Assembly: GCA_903877645.1 (NCBI GenBank)
Contig: CAIRES010000087.1
Coordinates: 1-41,704, forward strand
Origin: an uncultured Bacteroidota bacterium
GTDB lineage: Bacteria; Bacteroidota; Bacteroidia; Chitinophagales; Chitinophagaceae
Reading direction: 5' to 3'
DNA: 41,704 bases
Shown piece after piece: positions 16,924 through 25,778 of the stretch. The notes under the pieces were generated by a model, which saw only the letters and a program-made list of their open reading frames with translations, was not told the origin of the DNA and made no database searches. The translations under genes were made by a program, and so were the position numbers. Position 1 is the stretch's first letter. Each line of letters starts with the position of its first letter.

Positions 16924-16955
16924 CAAATATAGTCGTTAACTTACAGCAATACCAA
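16924..16955 (-). promoter_or_regulatory. Promoter of the FadL-SGNH operon
   Basis: On the minus strand TATATTTG (16931 to 16924) is an exact match to the Bacteroidota -7 box TAnnTTTG. Twenty bases upstream is TTGG (16955 to 16952), close to the -33 element. This spacing equals that of the toxin-antitoxin promoter at 31087-31118. The -33 part lies in the 3' end of the ComF-type gene. The leader would be about 100 nt. Confidence 0.5.
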
Positions 16956-17667
16956 TGGTTGCAAGGCTTATTTTCACGTCGTTTTCCCTCAATAGTGCGA
17001 GGGCACATGCCTCCAAAGTTGCCCCGGTAGTCAGTACATCATCACATAATAATATATGTTTGCCTTGTATTTCACGATAATTCTTTACCGCAAAAGCATT
17101 TTCCATATTATTTATCCTTTCTGATAGCGTTTTATGGGTTTGGCTTTCTGTATCCCTGAGCCGGTATAATATATTGTCAGCGACAGGTATATTTAATTTT
17201 TCGCTTATTCCGTTTGCTATAAGTAAGCTTTGATTGTAACCACGACTGGCTTGCTTGGCCTTATGCAGAGGCACCGGGATGATCATATCTACTGTCTTAG
17301 CCCACGGTACTTCTTGCAAAGCTGCTCCCAGCCTTTTGCCAAGGAATACCCCAATTTCCTGCTTTCCACCATACTTGAGTCCATGCAGCAGATGTTGCAA
17401 AAGCCCCTCTGTAGTGAAGTAAGCATAAGATGCTGCTCCAATAAATGGAATGCGGCCGGCAAAACGTAAAGCCGCCTCATTGTCTTCATGCTGCTGATCA
17501 CCGGTCTCTGGCAATTGCAGGCAGCAACTGATACACAACACCTCTTCTTCTTTCAGCATTGGCTTGCTGCAACCCTCACAAAGCCTCGGGTAAAACAAAT
17601 GGCTCAATCCATGCCCCAACTGCTGAAGCATTTTGCTACCGGGAAATGATATATTGCTTTTACCCAT
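16936..17667 (-). CDS. ComF-family phosphoribosyltransferase-like protein
   Basis: This is a 243-residue protein of the ComF group, which is linked to DNA uptake and natural transformation in competent bacteria. A zinc-finger-like N-terminus holds LCEGC (C30, C33) and LCISCC (C45, C48, C49). The phosphoribosyltransferase domain has HGLKYGGKQEIG, PVPLHKAKQASRGYNQS and the PRPP-binding loop LLCDDVLTTGAT (206-217). Two close starts are possible, M1 or M13, and the first ATG is given. It is divergent from the dipeptide epimerase gene. Confidence 0.9.
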   Translation of the reverse strand: MGKSNISFPGSKMLQQLGHGLSHLFYPRLCEGCSKPMLKEEEVLCISCCLQLPETGDQQHEDNEAALRFAGRIPFIGAASYAYFTTEGLLQHLLHGLKYGGKQEIGVFLGKRLGAALQEVPWAKTVDMIIPVPLHKAKQASRGYNQSLLIANGISEKLNIPVADNILYRLRDTESQTHKTLSERINNMENAFAVKNYREIQGKHILLCDDVLTTGATLEACALALLRENDVKISLATIGIAVS

Positions 17668-17779
17668 TCTGTTTTAGTCTTAGTAAATAATATGGCCGGC
17701 ATTTTAGTTTCCTCCTTTATGGTTGAGGAATCCATAGAAAGAAATTTTCCGTTAGCAAAAATAGTCGCATTTTTATCCA

Positions 17780-18820
17780 ATGTTACAATTACGGCATTAT
17801 TCATTTGAGCTGGCTTTTGAATTTCCTTTTATCACAGCGCATGGTATGAAGACACAACAGCCTACACTGGTCACCTCTCTCGGCCTGGCCAATCTCACCG
17901 GTTATGGAGAGGCCCCCGCAATTAGTTATTACGGGGTAAGCACGGAGCAGATGGCCGCTCTGCTCGAAGAAAAAAGAGGAATGATAGAGCGTTATGCCCT
18001 TACTGACCCAAAGCGTTTCTGGCATTTCCTCCACCACCTCATACCGGGCCAGCATTTCCTGATCGCTGCACTCGATATAGCCGGATGGGACCTTTTTGCA
18101 CAAATGCGCCGGATGCCGCTATACCGGCTCCTGGATATTACCTGGGGCCAAACACCCCTCACAGATTATACTATCGGCATGGACACTCCTGCAGAAATGG
18201 TACAAAAAGTAAAGGCACATCCATGGCCCATATACAAAATAAAAGTTGGCCGGCCTGAGGACCTTGATGCGTTAATAGCCATAAGGGCAAACACTACTGC
18301 CAACCTACGGGTAGATGCCAATGAAGGCTGGACTTTTGATGAAGCTAAAGCCTTGCTGCCCGAATTGCAGAAACTGGGCGTAACGTTAGTAGAGCAACCT
18401 TTGCCCCGGGATGCCCATGAAGAAATGAAGGAACTGAAAGCAATATCACCACTACCACTCTTTGCCGATGAAAGCTGCCGTACAGAAGATGATGTAAAGA
18501 AATGCGCAGAGGGTTTTCATGGCATCAACATAAAACTCACGAAGTGTGGGGGCGTTACCCCCGGTATGAGGATGATCAAAGAAGCCCGCTCACTGGGCAT
18601 GAAGGTGATGATGGGCTCTATGAATGAATGTACAATCGGCACAGCCGCAATTGCCAATATGCTTCCGCTACTGGACGAGGTAGATGCTGATGGGCCGCTC
18701 TTATTAAAAGAAGATGTGGCTACAGGATTAAAATATAATAATGGCATAATACAGCTCAGCGGCGGCCATGGCCTGGGAATAAAATTTGCCGGCCGGAAAG
18801 TAGAAAAGATTATTGCATAG
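17780..18820 (+). CDS. Dipeptide epimerase, L-Ala-D/L-Glu epimerase type
   Basis: This is a 346-residue enolase-superfamily enzyme (mandelate racemase and muconate lactonising branch). Catalytic residues are visible: K153-I-K155 on one face and K255 on the other face (IKLTKCGG). Metal ligands are D179 (RVDANEGW), E205 (VEQPLP) and D230 (FADES). A DxD motif near the C-terminus (D302, D304 in VDADGP) is the dipeptide amino-group binding site known from AEE enzymes, so the call is a dipeptide epimerase and not a muconate enzyme. The pathway would be recycling of murein peptides. It is followed 79 bp downstream by murB. Confidence 0.88.
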   Translation: MLQLRHYSFELAFEFPFITAHGMKTQQPTLVTSLGLANLTGYGEAPAISYYGVSTEQMAALLEEKRGMIERYALTDPKRFWHFLHHLIPGQHFLIAALDIAGWDLFAQMRRMPLYRLLDITWGQTPLTDYTIGMDTPAEMVQKVKAHPWPIYKIKVGRPEDLDALIAIRANTTANLRVDANEGWTFDEAKALLPELQKLGVTLVEQPLPRDAHEEMKELKAISPLPLFADESCRTEDDVKKCAEGFHGINIKLTKCGGVTPGMRMIKEARSLGMKVMMGSMNECTIGTAAIANMLPLLDEVDADGPLLLKEDVATGLKYNNGIIQLSGGHGLGIKFAGRKVEKIIA

Positions 18821-18838
18821 TTTTGCATTGCACCCGGT

Positions 18839-18871
18839 AAGTGTGCCACACCTCCGAGGTGTGGTACACTT
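18839..18871. repeat. Long perfect-arm palindrome between the epimerase gene and murB
   Basis: Arms AAGTGT and CCACACCTC pair with GAGGTGTGG and ACACTT, with one mismatch (G18845 against T18865) and a central base. The stem is about 15 bp. It is not followed by a long T-run, so it could be a terminator, a regulatory hairpin or a dispersed repeat. Confidence 0.55.
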
Positions 18872-18899
18872 TACAGGTACTTAAAATAAACAACCACCC

Positions 18900-19898
18900 T
18901 TGCAACACAACCTATCTTTAAAACCATACAACACCTTCGGCATAGACGTTCCCGCTGCGTGGTTTACAGAGCTGACCAATGTAAGTGAGCTACCGGGACT
19001 TACGGCTTTACCACAAGAAAAATTTATTCTTGGTGGCGGCAGCAATATATTGCTTACTCAGCCGGTAAGCGGATTGGTGATACACAACGAACTGAAAGGC
19101 TTTGCTATAGAAAAAGAGGATAATGATCACGTATGGCTTCGGGTAGCATCAGGAGAGATGTGGCACGATATAGTATTGTATGCGATCAATAAAGGCTGGG
19201 GTGGCATTGAGAACCTCGCACTCATACCCGGCACTGTAGGCGCATCGCCTATGCAAAACATCGGCGCCTATGGCGCAGAGGTAAAAGATGTTATAGAAAC
19301 TGTTTCCTTCTGGTACTGGAAAGAGCGCACGATACTTACCTACAACAACAGGGAATGCGCATTTGGTTACCGGGACAGTATTTTTAAAAGTGAACTGAAA
19401 GGAAAGGGCTTCATCACATCTGTGGTGTATAAGCTCAGCAAGTACCCTACTTATAACATCAGCTATGGCGCTATACAACAAGAACTGGAAGCCATGGGTG
19501 TGGAAGAGCCATCAGTAAAAGCTATCGCTTATGCAGTAATGAGCATTCGCCGAAGCAAACTACCAGACCCTGCCGAAATAGGTAATGCCGGCAGCTTCTT
19601 TAAGAACCCTACTATTCCATTGGCCCAATTTCAACATCTGCATGACCAATATCCGAAATTGCCGTCTTACCCGGTAAGCGACACCCTGATAAAAATACCC
19701 GCCGGATGGCTCATTGAGCAATGTGGCTGGAAAGGCTACCGTAAAGGAGATATGGGGGTACATGCCAAGCAAGCCCTTGTACTCGTCAACTATGCCAACG
19801 CAAAAGGGAACGAAATATGGCAGCTCTCCGGCCAGATCGTTGATTCTGTAAAACAGCGCTTTGGTATAGAATTGGAAAGAGAAGTGCAGGTGTGGTAA
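18900..19898 (+). CDS. murB: UDP-N-acetylmuramate dehydrogenase
   Basis: MurB reduces UDP-GlcNAc-enolpyruvate to UDP-MurNAc with FAD and NADPH, an essential cytosolic step of peptidoglycan synthesis. It is 332 residues. The N-terminus NLSLKPYNTFGIDVPA is family-typical, followed by the FAD-binding ILGGGSNILL, GTVGASPMQNIGAYGAEV, YRDSIFK, GNAGSFFKNP (catalytic Ser) and GWLIEQCGWKG. The only plausible start is a TTG at 18900, because an in-frame stop lies at 18882 and no ATG lies between. The C-terminal ELEREVQVW is also family-like. It is convergent with the kinase gene with a 1-bp gap. Confidence 0.95.
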   Translation: MQHNLSLKPYNTFGIDVPAAWFTELTNVSELPGLTALPQEKFILGGGSNILLTQPVSGLVIHNELKGFAIEKEDNDHVWLRVASGEMWHDIVLYAINKGWGGIENLALIPGTVGASPMQNIGAYGAEVKDVIETVSFWYWKERTILTYNNRECAFGYRDSIFKSELKGKGFITSVVYKLSKYPTYNISYGAIQQELEAMGVEEPSVKAIAYAVMSIRRSKLPDPAEIGNAGSFFKNPTIPLAQFQHLHDQYPKLPSYPVSDTLIKIPAGWLIEQCGWKGYRKGDMGVHAKQALVLVNYANAKGNEIWQLSGQIVDSVKQRFGIELEREVQVW

Positions 19899-19899
19899 C

Positions 19900-22800
19900 T
19901 TATCCTTCTCCCTTTACCACGGGCAGCTTTATATAAAAAGTAGTACCCACACCATCCACAGTTTCAAACCATATCGTGCCTTTCCAGAATTCTATGATCT
20001 TCCTGGTCATTGCCAGGCCCAGGCCAGTACCCGATGATTTGGTGGTGAAGTAGGGTTGAAATATCTTCTTAACTGCATCATCTGCGATTCCCACCCCATT
20101 ATCAGATATAGAGATAAGCGCATGGCCAGCTTCCGTATGCAATACTACTTTTATTGCTCCCTGCCGGCCTTCCGGTATAGCCTGCTTGGCGTTCTCTAAC
20201 AAATTGGTAAACACACGCAGCAACTGGCTGCGGTCAGCAAGCACAGTAACAAGCGCGCCGGAGAAATTTACCGAGATCGCTACATGCTCATTGTTCTGGT
20301 ATAGCTCCAGCGCTTTGTGCAGCAGGTCTTTCAGGTCTATTTCTTCTGCCTTCGCATCGGGCATCCGGGCAAAGTTGGAAAACTCAGATGCAATATAAGA
20401 AAGGTTGTTGATCTGCTCTATGATCGAATCCGATACCTTGTCTGTCAGCTCTTTGATGTTCGGGTTGTCGTTTTTCATTGCCTGCTGCAGGTATTGGATA
20501 TTCAATTTCATTGGGGTAAGCGGGTTCTTGATCTCATGAGCAACCTGTTGCGCCATTTCGCGCCAGGCCGTCTCCCGCTCGCTCTGCGCCAGCAATATAG
20601 CATTAGCTTCTACCTTACTCGCCATCTTATTGTATTCCCTTACCAGCAGGCCTACCTCATCATCATACGGCCATGATACCCGGTCGTTCTTTTGCAGGTT
20701 CAGGTGTTCAAATTGTTGTGTAATGATCTTAAATGTAGCAGTTATCCATCTGGTAATAAATAAACTGATGACGCTGGATAGCAGGAAGATGATCGCATAC
20801 ACATTGATCAGTGTCACCACAATATTTGAGATCTGGAAATCCCTGTCTTTCTCTGATGAGAAAAAAGGTACATTCAAATACCCCAGCGTTATACCATGCT
20901 CATCGCGCAGGGGCTCATAGGCCGACAAATAAGAAAGCCCGGCCACCCGCTCCTCCTGTATTACTATAGATTTGCCTGATACGTTCAGTTGGTAAAATGC
21001 CTCCGGCCGCATCATCCTCGATATCAGGGCCTTCTCAAAAATATCATCCTGCGATGTGGAAAACAGGATGCCATTGTCGTCATAGATATTAATGTCTGTT
21101 TTCTGGTTCGTGGCAAGAGCGGTGATGAAGTACTTGAAATTTGGGGTACGGCTCACCGAGTCAAAAATATAATCCGCGTCATAGCCATTCCTTTGCTTCA
21201 GGTAATCCTGTACAGATTGTTTGGCTACCTGCATTACCGTCTGCAGCTTATTGGCATTTGCGTCACGGTATTCCCGGCTGAAGAATATTATTGTTACCCC
21301 ACCAATGATCACAAATGAAAGCAATACGATCGCCAACATAGAAAGATGCACACGCCTGCGCAAACTGAATCTGATCCGCGGCGCATCCGTGCTCTTCTGT
21401 GCTATATAAGAAAGATAAAGCTGGTATAGCAACACTAATAGCGCCAGCAACACCTGTATCCCGAAGATGTAAGAGAACAGAACAATAACTTCCAGTATTT
21501 CGCTGTGGTAATGCACGATCACCACTGTACGCTTATCAGATACTTTATAATAGAGTTCCGATATGTTGCTTTTAGTATAGAAAGCATAATGCAACGCTTT
21601 AAGCGTGTCATCATTAAGCGTGGTGGTAAACGGATAATCTTTTGTTTGTGTTACCAGCTTATCATTGATGTAAATAGCATAAGCATATTCATTTTCTTCA
21701 GCATTCTCCTGGTTAGTTACCGGCTGTAGCAACTCAGGATATACTGTTTCGGTTACCTGCTTTTTCAGGTCAAGGTCAATGAAAATATAGCCGATCACTT
21801 TATTGATGGTGTCGCTATACACCGGCATATAGGACAGGTAAAAATGTCTGTCGAGGATAGACTCTTTATAAAAGAGATAAGATGAGCTGGTAGATGCCGA
21901 CTCGTTCTTTTCATTCAGTAAAGAATAATAATCGGCAGTATCACTGTTATACAACGGCCGCTTGTCTGCGTCAAACAAGTATATCTTCGCCTGGTATTTA
22001 TCAAATGCCCCCGTCAGGTACTGCGTTTCAAAAAATTGGTTTACTGCTTTTCTCGCAGCTAAAGACGGATTATAAAAAAAATTCTGCAGCTTGTCATCCC
22101 GTTCTATGGTCTTTGCTTTTTTATCAAACGCATATTCTATCTCAATATCCTGGTGCGGTGATAAGTGGTCCTCTACATACGCTATCCTGGAGGTTCGCTC
22201 CTTCAGCTGGTTGTAATATTGAACCATGAATGTGGAGAACAGGCAAATGAATATCGCCCAAAAGATCATCCGAGGCTCAAAAAGGTCTGCAACTAAGGTG
22301 TACTTCTTAATATCTAAACCTGCAAAGAACAATAATACCCAACCTAATATTGCCCAATAAAAGAACCCGTTATAATTTCCGGAAGCGAAAATGAACACCG
22401 TGCCGGTAAAAACCAAGAGCAGATATTTTATCCGATTATTATTGATCAGGCTGGTCAATTGATAGTTAAACAGGTAGATCACCAGGCAGGAAAGGCCGGA
22501 TATGGCTCCTATTACAGTCAATCCGAGTATGGTAAATGTATTGATGGAGTAAAAATGGCTCACATCAAAAGATATCTTCGAATCAAGTACAAGGCTGCGC
22601 ACCAGTTTTATGATCAACATAATATAGGCAAACAATGCCGGAAGCAATAAACAGGCGATCGCATTTTTTGCCCATCCCGACTTTACTTTACTGAAATACG
22701 TTTGATACGGCGTATGCCGGGTGATGAATATGGCCAGCCATAAGAAACAGAGCGCATTGATGAACAGGTCGCCAAAAGATGGAAGGTATTTATTTGACGC

Positions 22801-23637
22801 ATAAAGCAGTGGCGAAAAAAAGGAAAGTGTATCCAGGTTGAATGGCAAGCCGAAAACAACAAGCCATACCCGCAAAAGCACGATGACCCCAACAGTTATG
22901 AACAGCCCCCATAGCGGCGACCGCTTTCGGGAAATGTAAATGATCATTAACTGTATCCAGGATAGCGATGCAAGGATGGAGGCGATCAGTAATGTAAGGA
23001 ATAACTTATCCGGTGTCCATTTTTGTATATCGTGCGCGTCAAAGTATAGGTAGAAAAGCGGCTGTTCATCACGCAGCTTTACAGGATAAGTGCCTGTTAT
23101 ATAGCCGGATGAGGCAGGTATGATCTTCGTTTTTGCCGGTATATAATCCGAGGCAGGAAAATGTGATCTTAAATATTCATTCTCTACAGGGTAGGTGATG
23201 AGTACGGGCAGCAGCACCACTACTCGTTTATTGCTGCCGGGCAAAGGTGGCTGCACAGATCGGGAAAGAAATATCCCTTTTTCATTATGCAGTAACCCCC
23301 ATTTTTCTTTTATGGTGTCATTAGGTGCCGCAATGACCGTATTGGTATTCCATAAGATCAGCGAATCATTGCGATAACAAAAAATATAAAATGGTGAATT
23401 GCAGATCTGTGTATTCTCTTTCTCGGAAAGTGAATCTGCAAATAGCTTTCGCAGCAGGTCCTTATCATTGATAAAATGTTCAAATACCTCTTCCCGGTGC
23501 TTCAGGTCGGCATTCACTGCGCGTGCCATGTGCACAGGCAGCATGGCTTGCCTGTGCAGGTGAAAGTGGTAGCCGTTGCCGCACCATAACAGTACGCTCA
23601 AAAACAGCCAGCCCCAATATGGATAGCGGCGCAGCAT
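19900..23637 (-). CDS. Large NtrY-like sensor histidine kinase
   Basis: This is a 1245-residue membrane kinase. The N-terminal half has many hydrophobic segments (about 5-20, 213-235, 245-265, and several from 285 to 470), then a periplasmic sensory region at about 480-720. Two more transmembrane segments (about 735-755 and 775-800) lead into a second sensor-like region. A further pair and a HAMP-type linker follow at about 930-1000. The catalytic core shows the H box QVAHEIKNPLTP (H1034), the N box NLLENAKQ (N1149), DNGVG (1179-1183) and GTGLGLA (1203-1209). No response regulator is adjacent. It abuts mazG without a gap (23637/23638) and is probably in an operon with ubiX and mazG. Confidence 0.9.
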   Translation of the reverse strand: MLRRYPYWGWLFLSVLLWCGNGYHFHLHRQAMLPVHMARAVNADLKHREEVFEHFINDKDLLRKLFADSLSEKENTQICNSPFYIFCYRNDSLILWNTNTVIAAPNDTIKEKWGLLHNEKGIFLSRSVQPPLPGSNKRVVVLLPVLITYPVENEYLRSHFPASDYIPAKTKIIPASSGYITGTYPVKLRDEQPLFYLYFDAHDIQKWTPDKLFLTLLIASILASLSWIQLMIIYISRKRSPLWGLFITVGVIVLLRVWLVVFGLPFNLDTLSFFSPLLYASNKYLPSFGDLFINALCFLWLAIFITRHTPYQTYFSKVKSGWAKNAIACLLLPALFAYIMLIIKLVRSLVLDSKISFDVSHFYSINTFTILGLTVIGAISGLSCLVIYLFNYQLTSLINNNRIKYLLLVFTGTVFIFASGNYNGFFYWAILGWVLLFFAGLDIKKYTLVADLFEPRMIFWAIFICLFSTFMVQYYNQLKERTSRIAYVEDHLSPHQDIEIEYAFDKKAKTIERDDKLQNFFYNPSLAARKAVNQFFETQYLTGAFDKYQAKIYLFDADKRPLYNSDTADYYSLLNEKNESASTSSSYLFYKESILDRHFYLSYMPVYSDTINKVIGYIFIDLDLKKQVTETVYPELLQPVTNQENAEENEYAYAIYINDKLVTQTKDYPFTTTLNDDTLKALHYAFYTKSNISELYYKVSDKRTVVIVHYHSEILEVIVLFSYIFGIQVLLALLVLLYQLYLSYIAQKSTDAPRIRFSLRRRVHLSMLAIVLLSFVIIGGVTIIFFSREYRDANANKLQTVMQVAKQSVQDYLKQRNGYDADYIFDSVSRTPNFKYFITALATNQKTDINIYDDNGILFSTSQDDIFEKALISRMMRPEAFYQLNVSGKSIVIQEERVAGLSYLSAYEPLRDEHGITLGYLNVPFFSSEKDRDFQISNIVVTLINVYAIIFLLSSVISLFITRWITATFKIITQQFEHLNLQKNDRVSWPYDDEVGLLVREYNKMASKVEANAILLAQSERETAWREMAQQVAHEIKNPLTPMKLNIQYLQQAMKNDNPNIKELTDKVSDSIIEQINNLSYIASEFSNFARMPDAKAEEIDLKDLLHKALELYQNNEHVAISVNFSGALVTVLADRSQLLRVFTNLLENAKQAIPEGRQGAIKVVLHTEAGHALISISDNGVGIADDAVKKIFQPYFTTKSSGTGLGLAMTRKIIEFWKGTIWFETVDGVGTTFYIKLPVVKGEG

Positions 23638-24408
23638 TTATTTACGTTCCAGTTCTTTTACTTTGTTCCATAGTGCGTCCATTTCCCCCAATGTCATATC
23701 ATGCAGTGTCTTGCCTTGGGCTACTGCCATCTCCTCCACCTGCTGAAAACGGCGTATGAATTTTCTATTCGTTTGCTCCAGCGCCTTTTCCGGATCTGTT
23801 TTTATAAACCGTGCATAGTTCACCAATGCAAAAAACACATCCCCCATCTCTTCCTCTATATGTTGTTCATCGCCTTGCTCTACCGCCTCATATAGCTCAT
23901 TCAATTCTTCCTCCACCTTCCCGCGCACCTGGGCTGTATTCTCCCACTCAAAGCCCACTTGCTTGGTTTTTTCCTGTAGCCTCAGCGCCTTTATCAAGGC
24001 AGGCATTGTATTGGGTATACCGCTCAGTATTGATTTCTTGCCTTCCTGTTGCTTTATTTTTTCCCAGTTCTGCTTTACATCTGTATCATTCTCCACTTTT
24101 ACATTGCTGTATATATGCGGGTGCCGGTTCACCAGCTTATTGCACACGCCTTCTATCACATCATCAAATGTGAACTGTTTTTGCTCGCTGCCTATTTTGC
24201 TGTAAAAGATAATATGGAGCAACAGGTCGCCCAGCTCTTCTTTAATGCCTTTCCAGTCTTCATTGGTTATAGCATCCGTAAGCTCATATACTTCCTCTAT
24301 GGTTTGCGGGCGCAGGGTGTGTATGGTTTGTTTTTTGTCCCAGGGACACTCTTCCCTCAGCTCATCCATTATGCTCCTCAGCCGCTCTATTGATTTTGAA
24401 TATTCCAT
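23638..24408 (-). CDS. mazG: Nucleoside triphosphate pyrophosphohydrolase MazG
   Basis: This is a 256-residue protein with two MazG domains. The enzyme hydrolyses noncanonical or surplus NTPs to NMP and PPi. The first domain has ECPWDKKQT, the metal-binding EEVYELTDAI (E39 region) and KEELGDLLLHI, followed by NRHPHIY. The second has VEEELNELYEA and EEEMGDVFFALVN. The start and length match MazG of other bacteria. It lies 14 bp downstream of ubiX and its stop codon is directly followed by the start codon of the large kinase gene. Confidence 0.95.
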   Translation of the reverse strand: MEYSKSIERLRSIMDELREECPWDKKQTIHTLRPQTIEEVYELTDAITNEDWKGIKEELGDLLLHIIFYSKIGSEQKQFTFDDVIEGVCNKLVNRHPHIYSNVKVENDTDVKQNWEKIKQQEGKKSILSGIPNTMPALIKALRLQEKTKQVGFEWENTAQVRGKVEEELNELYEAVEQGDEQHIEEEMGDVFFALVNYARFIKTDPEKALEQTNRKFIRRFQQVEEMAVAQGKTLHDMTLGEMDALWNKVKELERK

Positions 24409-24422
24409 ACTCTAAATAAAAT

Positions 24423-25016
24423 TTAATTTGGTTCCGGTAGCTCCTTTAGGGGTTGGGGTTTTCCCCCCCACTTATATCCTTCTGTCTCAAAACCCGCCAG
24501 TTGCAGCACTCTTTGTATCACCGTATCTGCCACTTCCTCTATGGTTTGCGGCCTGCTGTAAAAAGATGGCGTTGCGGGGCAAATGATCCCACCCGCTTCC
24601 GTCACCGTGGTCATATTACGCAGGTGTATCAGGTTATAAGGTGTTTCCCGCACTACACAGATCAGCTTTCGCCGCTCTTTCAGCACTACATCTGCTGCCC
24701 TGGTTACCAGGTCATTACTGATCCCGCCGGCTATCCTGCCCAGCGTACCCATGCTGCACGGGCAAATGATCAGCGTATCATAGCCTGCGCTACCCGAGGC
24801 AAAGGGCGCCATAAAATCATTCTTATCCCAAACTTTAAAGGAGAAATCTGCATATTTCTTGTTCCCCAGCTCGTGTTCCCATACTGTTCGGGCGTTATCG
24901 CTCCATACCAGGCCCACCTCTGTTACATCCTTCTTCATCTGTTCCAGCCTGTTCAATAACATCTGTGCATACACTGCACCGCTCGCTCCACTAATGGCAA
25001 TTGCTATTTTTCTCAT
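24423..25016 (-). CDS. ubiX: Flavin prenyltransferase UbiX
   Basis: UbiX joins a dimethylallyl group to FMN to make the prenylated flavin used by UbiD-type decarboxylases. The protein has 197 residues. It has the N-terminal flavin-binding loop ISGASGAVYA, then PCSMGTLGRIAGGISNDL, the R/E motif VRETPYNLIHLRNM and a TEAGGIICPATP region. These are diagnostic for the family. A TAGTTTTG box (25044 to 25037 on the minus strand) 20 bp before the start is a good -7 element. It is the first gene of the ubiX-mazG-kinase unit. No ubiD gene lies in the window. Confidence 0.95.
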   Translation of the reverse strand: MRKIAIAISGASGAVYAQMLLNRLEQMKKDVTEVGLVWSDNARTVWEHELGNKKYADFSFKVWDKNDFMAPFASGSAGYDTLIICPCSMGTLGRIAGGISNDLVTRAADVVLKERRKLICVVRETPYNLIHLRNMTTVTEAGGIICPATPSFYSRPQTIEEVADTVIQRVLQLAGFETEGYKWGGKPQPLKELPEPN

Positions 25017-25036
25017 AAAATTATACCCCGAATTAA

Positions 25037-25065
25037 CAAAACTACATGGAATAATTGTAAATTCG
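25037..25065. promoter_or_regulatory. Divergent promoters of ubiX and the thioredoxin gene
   Basis: The minus strand holds TAGTTTTG at 25044 to 25037, an exact TAnnTTTG -7 box for ubiX. The plus strand holds TAAATTCG at 25058-25065, one base from that consensus, for the thioredoxin gene at 25085. Confidence 0.4.
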
Positions 25066-25084
25066 TTTCTCTAAAACGCGAATA

Positions 25085-25690
25085 ATGAAACGAGTATTAT
25101 TTCTGGCAGTAGTAATTATGGCTTTACCTGCCATAGTAACAGCAGGTGCAAAACCTAAAAAAGCAGTAGCTGCACCCGCTGCCGCATCCGATAATGAGAT
25201 ACATTGGATCACCAATATCGATGAGCTACAGGCAAAAATGCAGCAACACCCCAAAAAGGTTATTGTGGACATTTATACCGGCTGGTGCGGTTGGTGCAAG
25301 AAAATGGATGCTGCTACTTACAGCAACCCGGCCCTTATCAAATACGTAAACAATAACTTCTACGCTCTGCGCTTTGATGCCGAGCGCCAGGATACCATTA
25401 ACTTCCAGGGCAAACAATACTTCTTCATTCCACAATACAAGGCCAACTCCTTTGCACTGGAAATGCTGAAAGGTGCAATGTCTTACCCCACTACTGTCAT
25501 TATGCTCGAAAACTTCCAGAGCCCGCAACCTTATGCTGGTTATATGACCGTGCCGCAGATGGAAACCATTCTCACTTTCTATGGCGATAATGTAATGCGT
25601 CACCAAAGCGGCGGCGACTACCAGAAAAGCTACCACCCATCATGGGACCATGGTGCAGCGCCTGATATGACACCACCTCCGGGCCACTAA
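25085..25690 (+). CDS. Secreted thioredoxin-fold protein with CGWC active site
   Basis: This is a 201-residue protein with a signal peptide of about 20 residues (cleavage near TAG-AK). The thioredoxin fold follows an Ala/Lys/Pro-rich linker. The active site is TGWCGWCKKMD (C68, C71), and a cis-proline segment SYPTTVIML is present near residue 138. CGWC is typical of DUF255 and DsbD-like periplasmic reductases in this phylum. Periplasmic disulfide reduction or metal-chaperone duty is likely. The C-terminal tail is rich in His, Pro and Gly and looks disordered. A strong terminator follows the stop codon. Confidence 0.88.
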   Translation: MKRVLFLAVVIMALPAIVTAGAKPKKAVAAPAAASDNEIHWITNIDELQAKMQQHPKKVIVDIYTGWCGWCKKMDAATYSNPALIKYVNNNFYALRFDAERQDTINFQGKQYFFIPQYKANSFALEMLKGAMSYPTTVIMLENFQSPQPYAGYMTVPQMETILTFYGDNVMRHQSGGDYQKSYHPSWDHGAAPDMTPPPGH

Positions 25691-25705
25691 TTCGGCTAAC
25701 ACGTA

Positions 25706-25751
25706 TTAAAAAGCAAAACCCCGCATTTCGTGCCGGGGTTTTGCTTTTTAA
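25706..25751. terminator. Bidirectional intrinsic terminator between the thioredoxin gene and nth
   Basis: An 18-bp stem (25706-25723 with 25734-25751) with a CCCCG core, A-rich and T-rich flanks and a 10-nt loop ends both converging genes. Confidence 0.93.
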
Positions 25752-25778
25752 TATTCACAGTATTTACTTCGTATTCTA

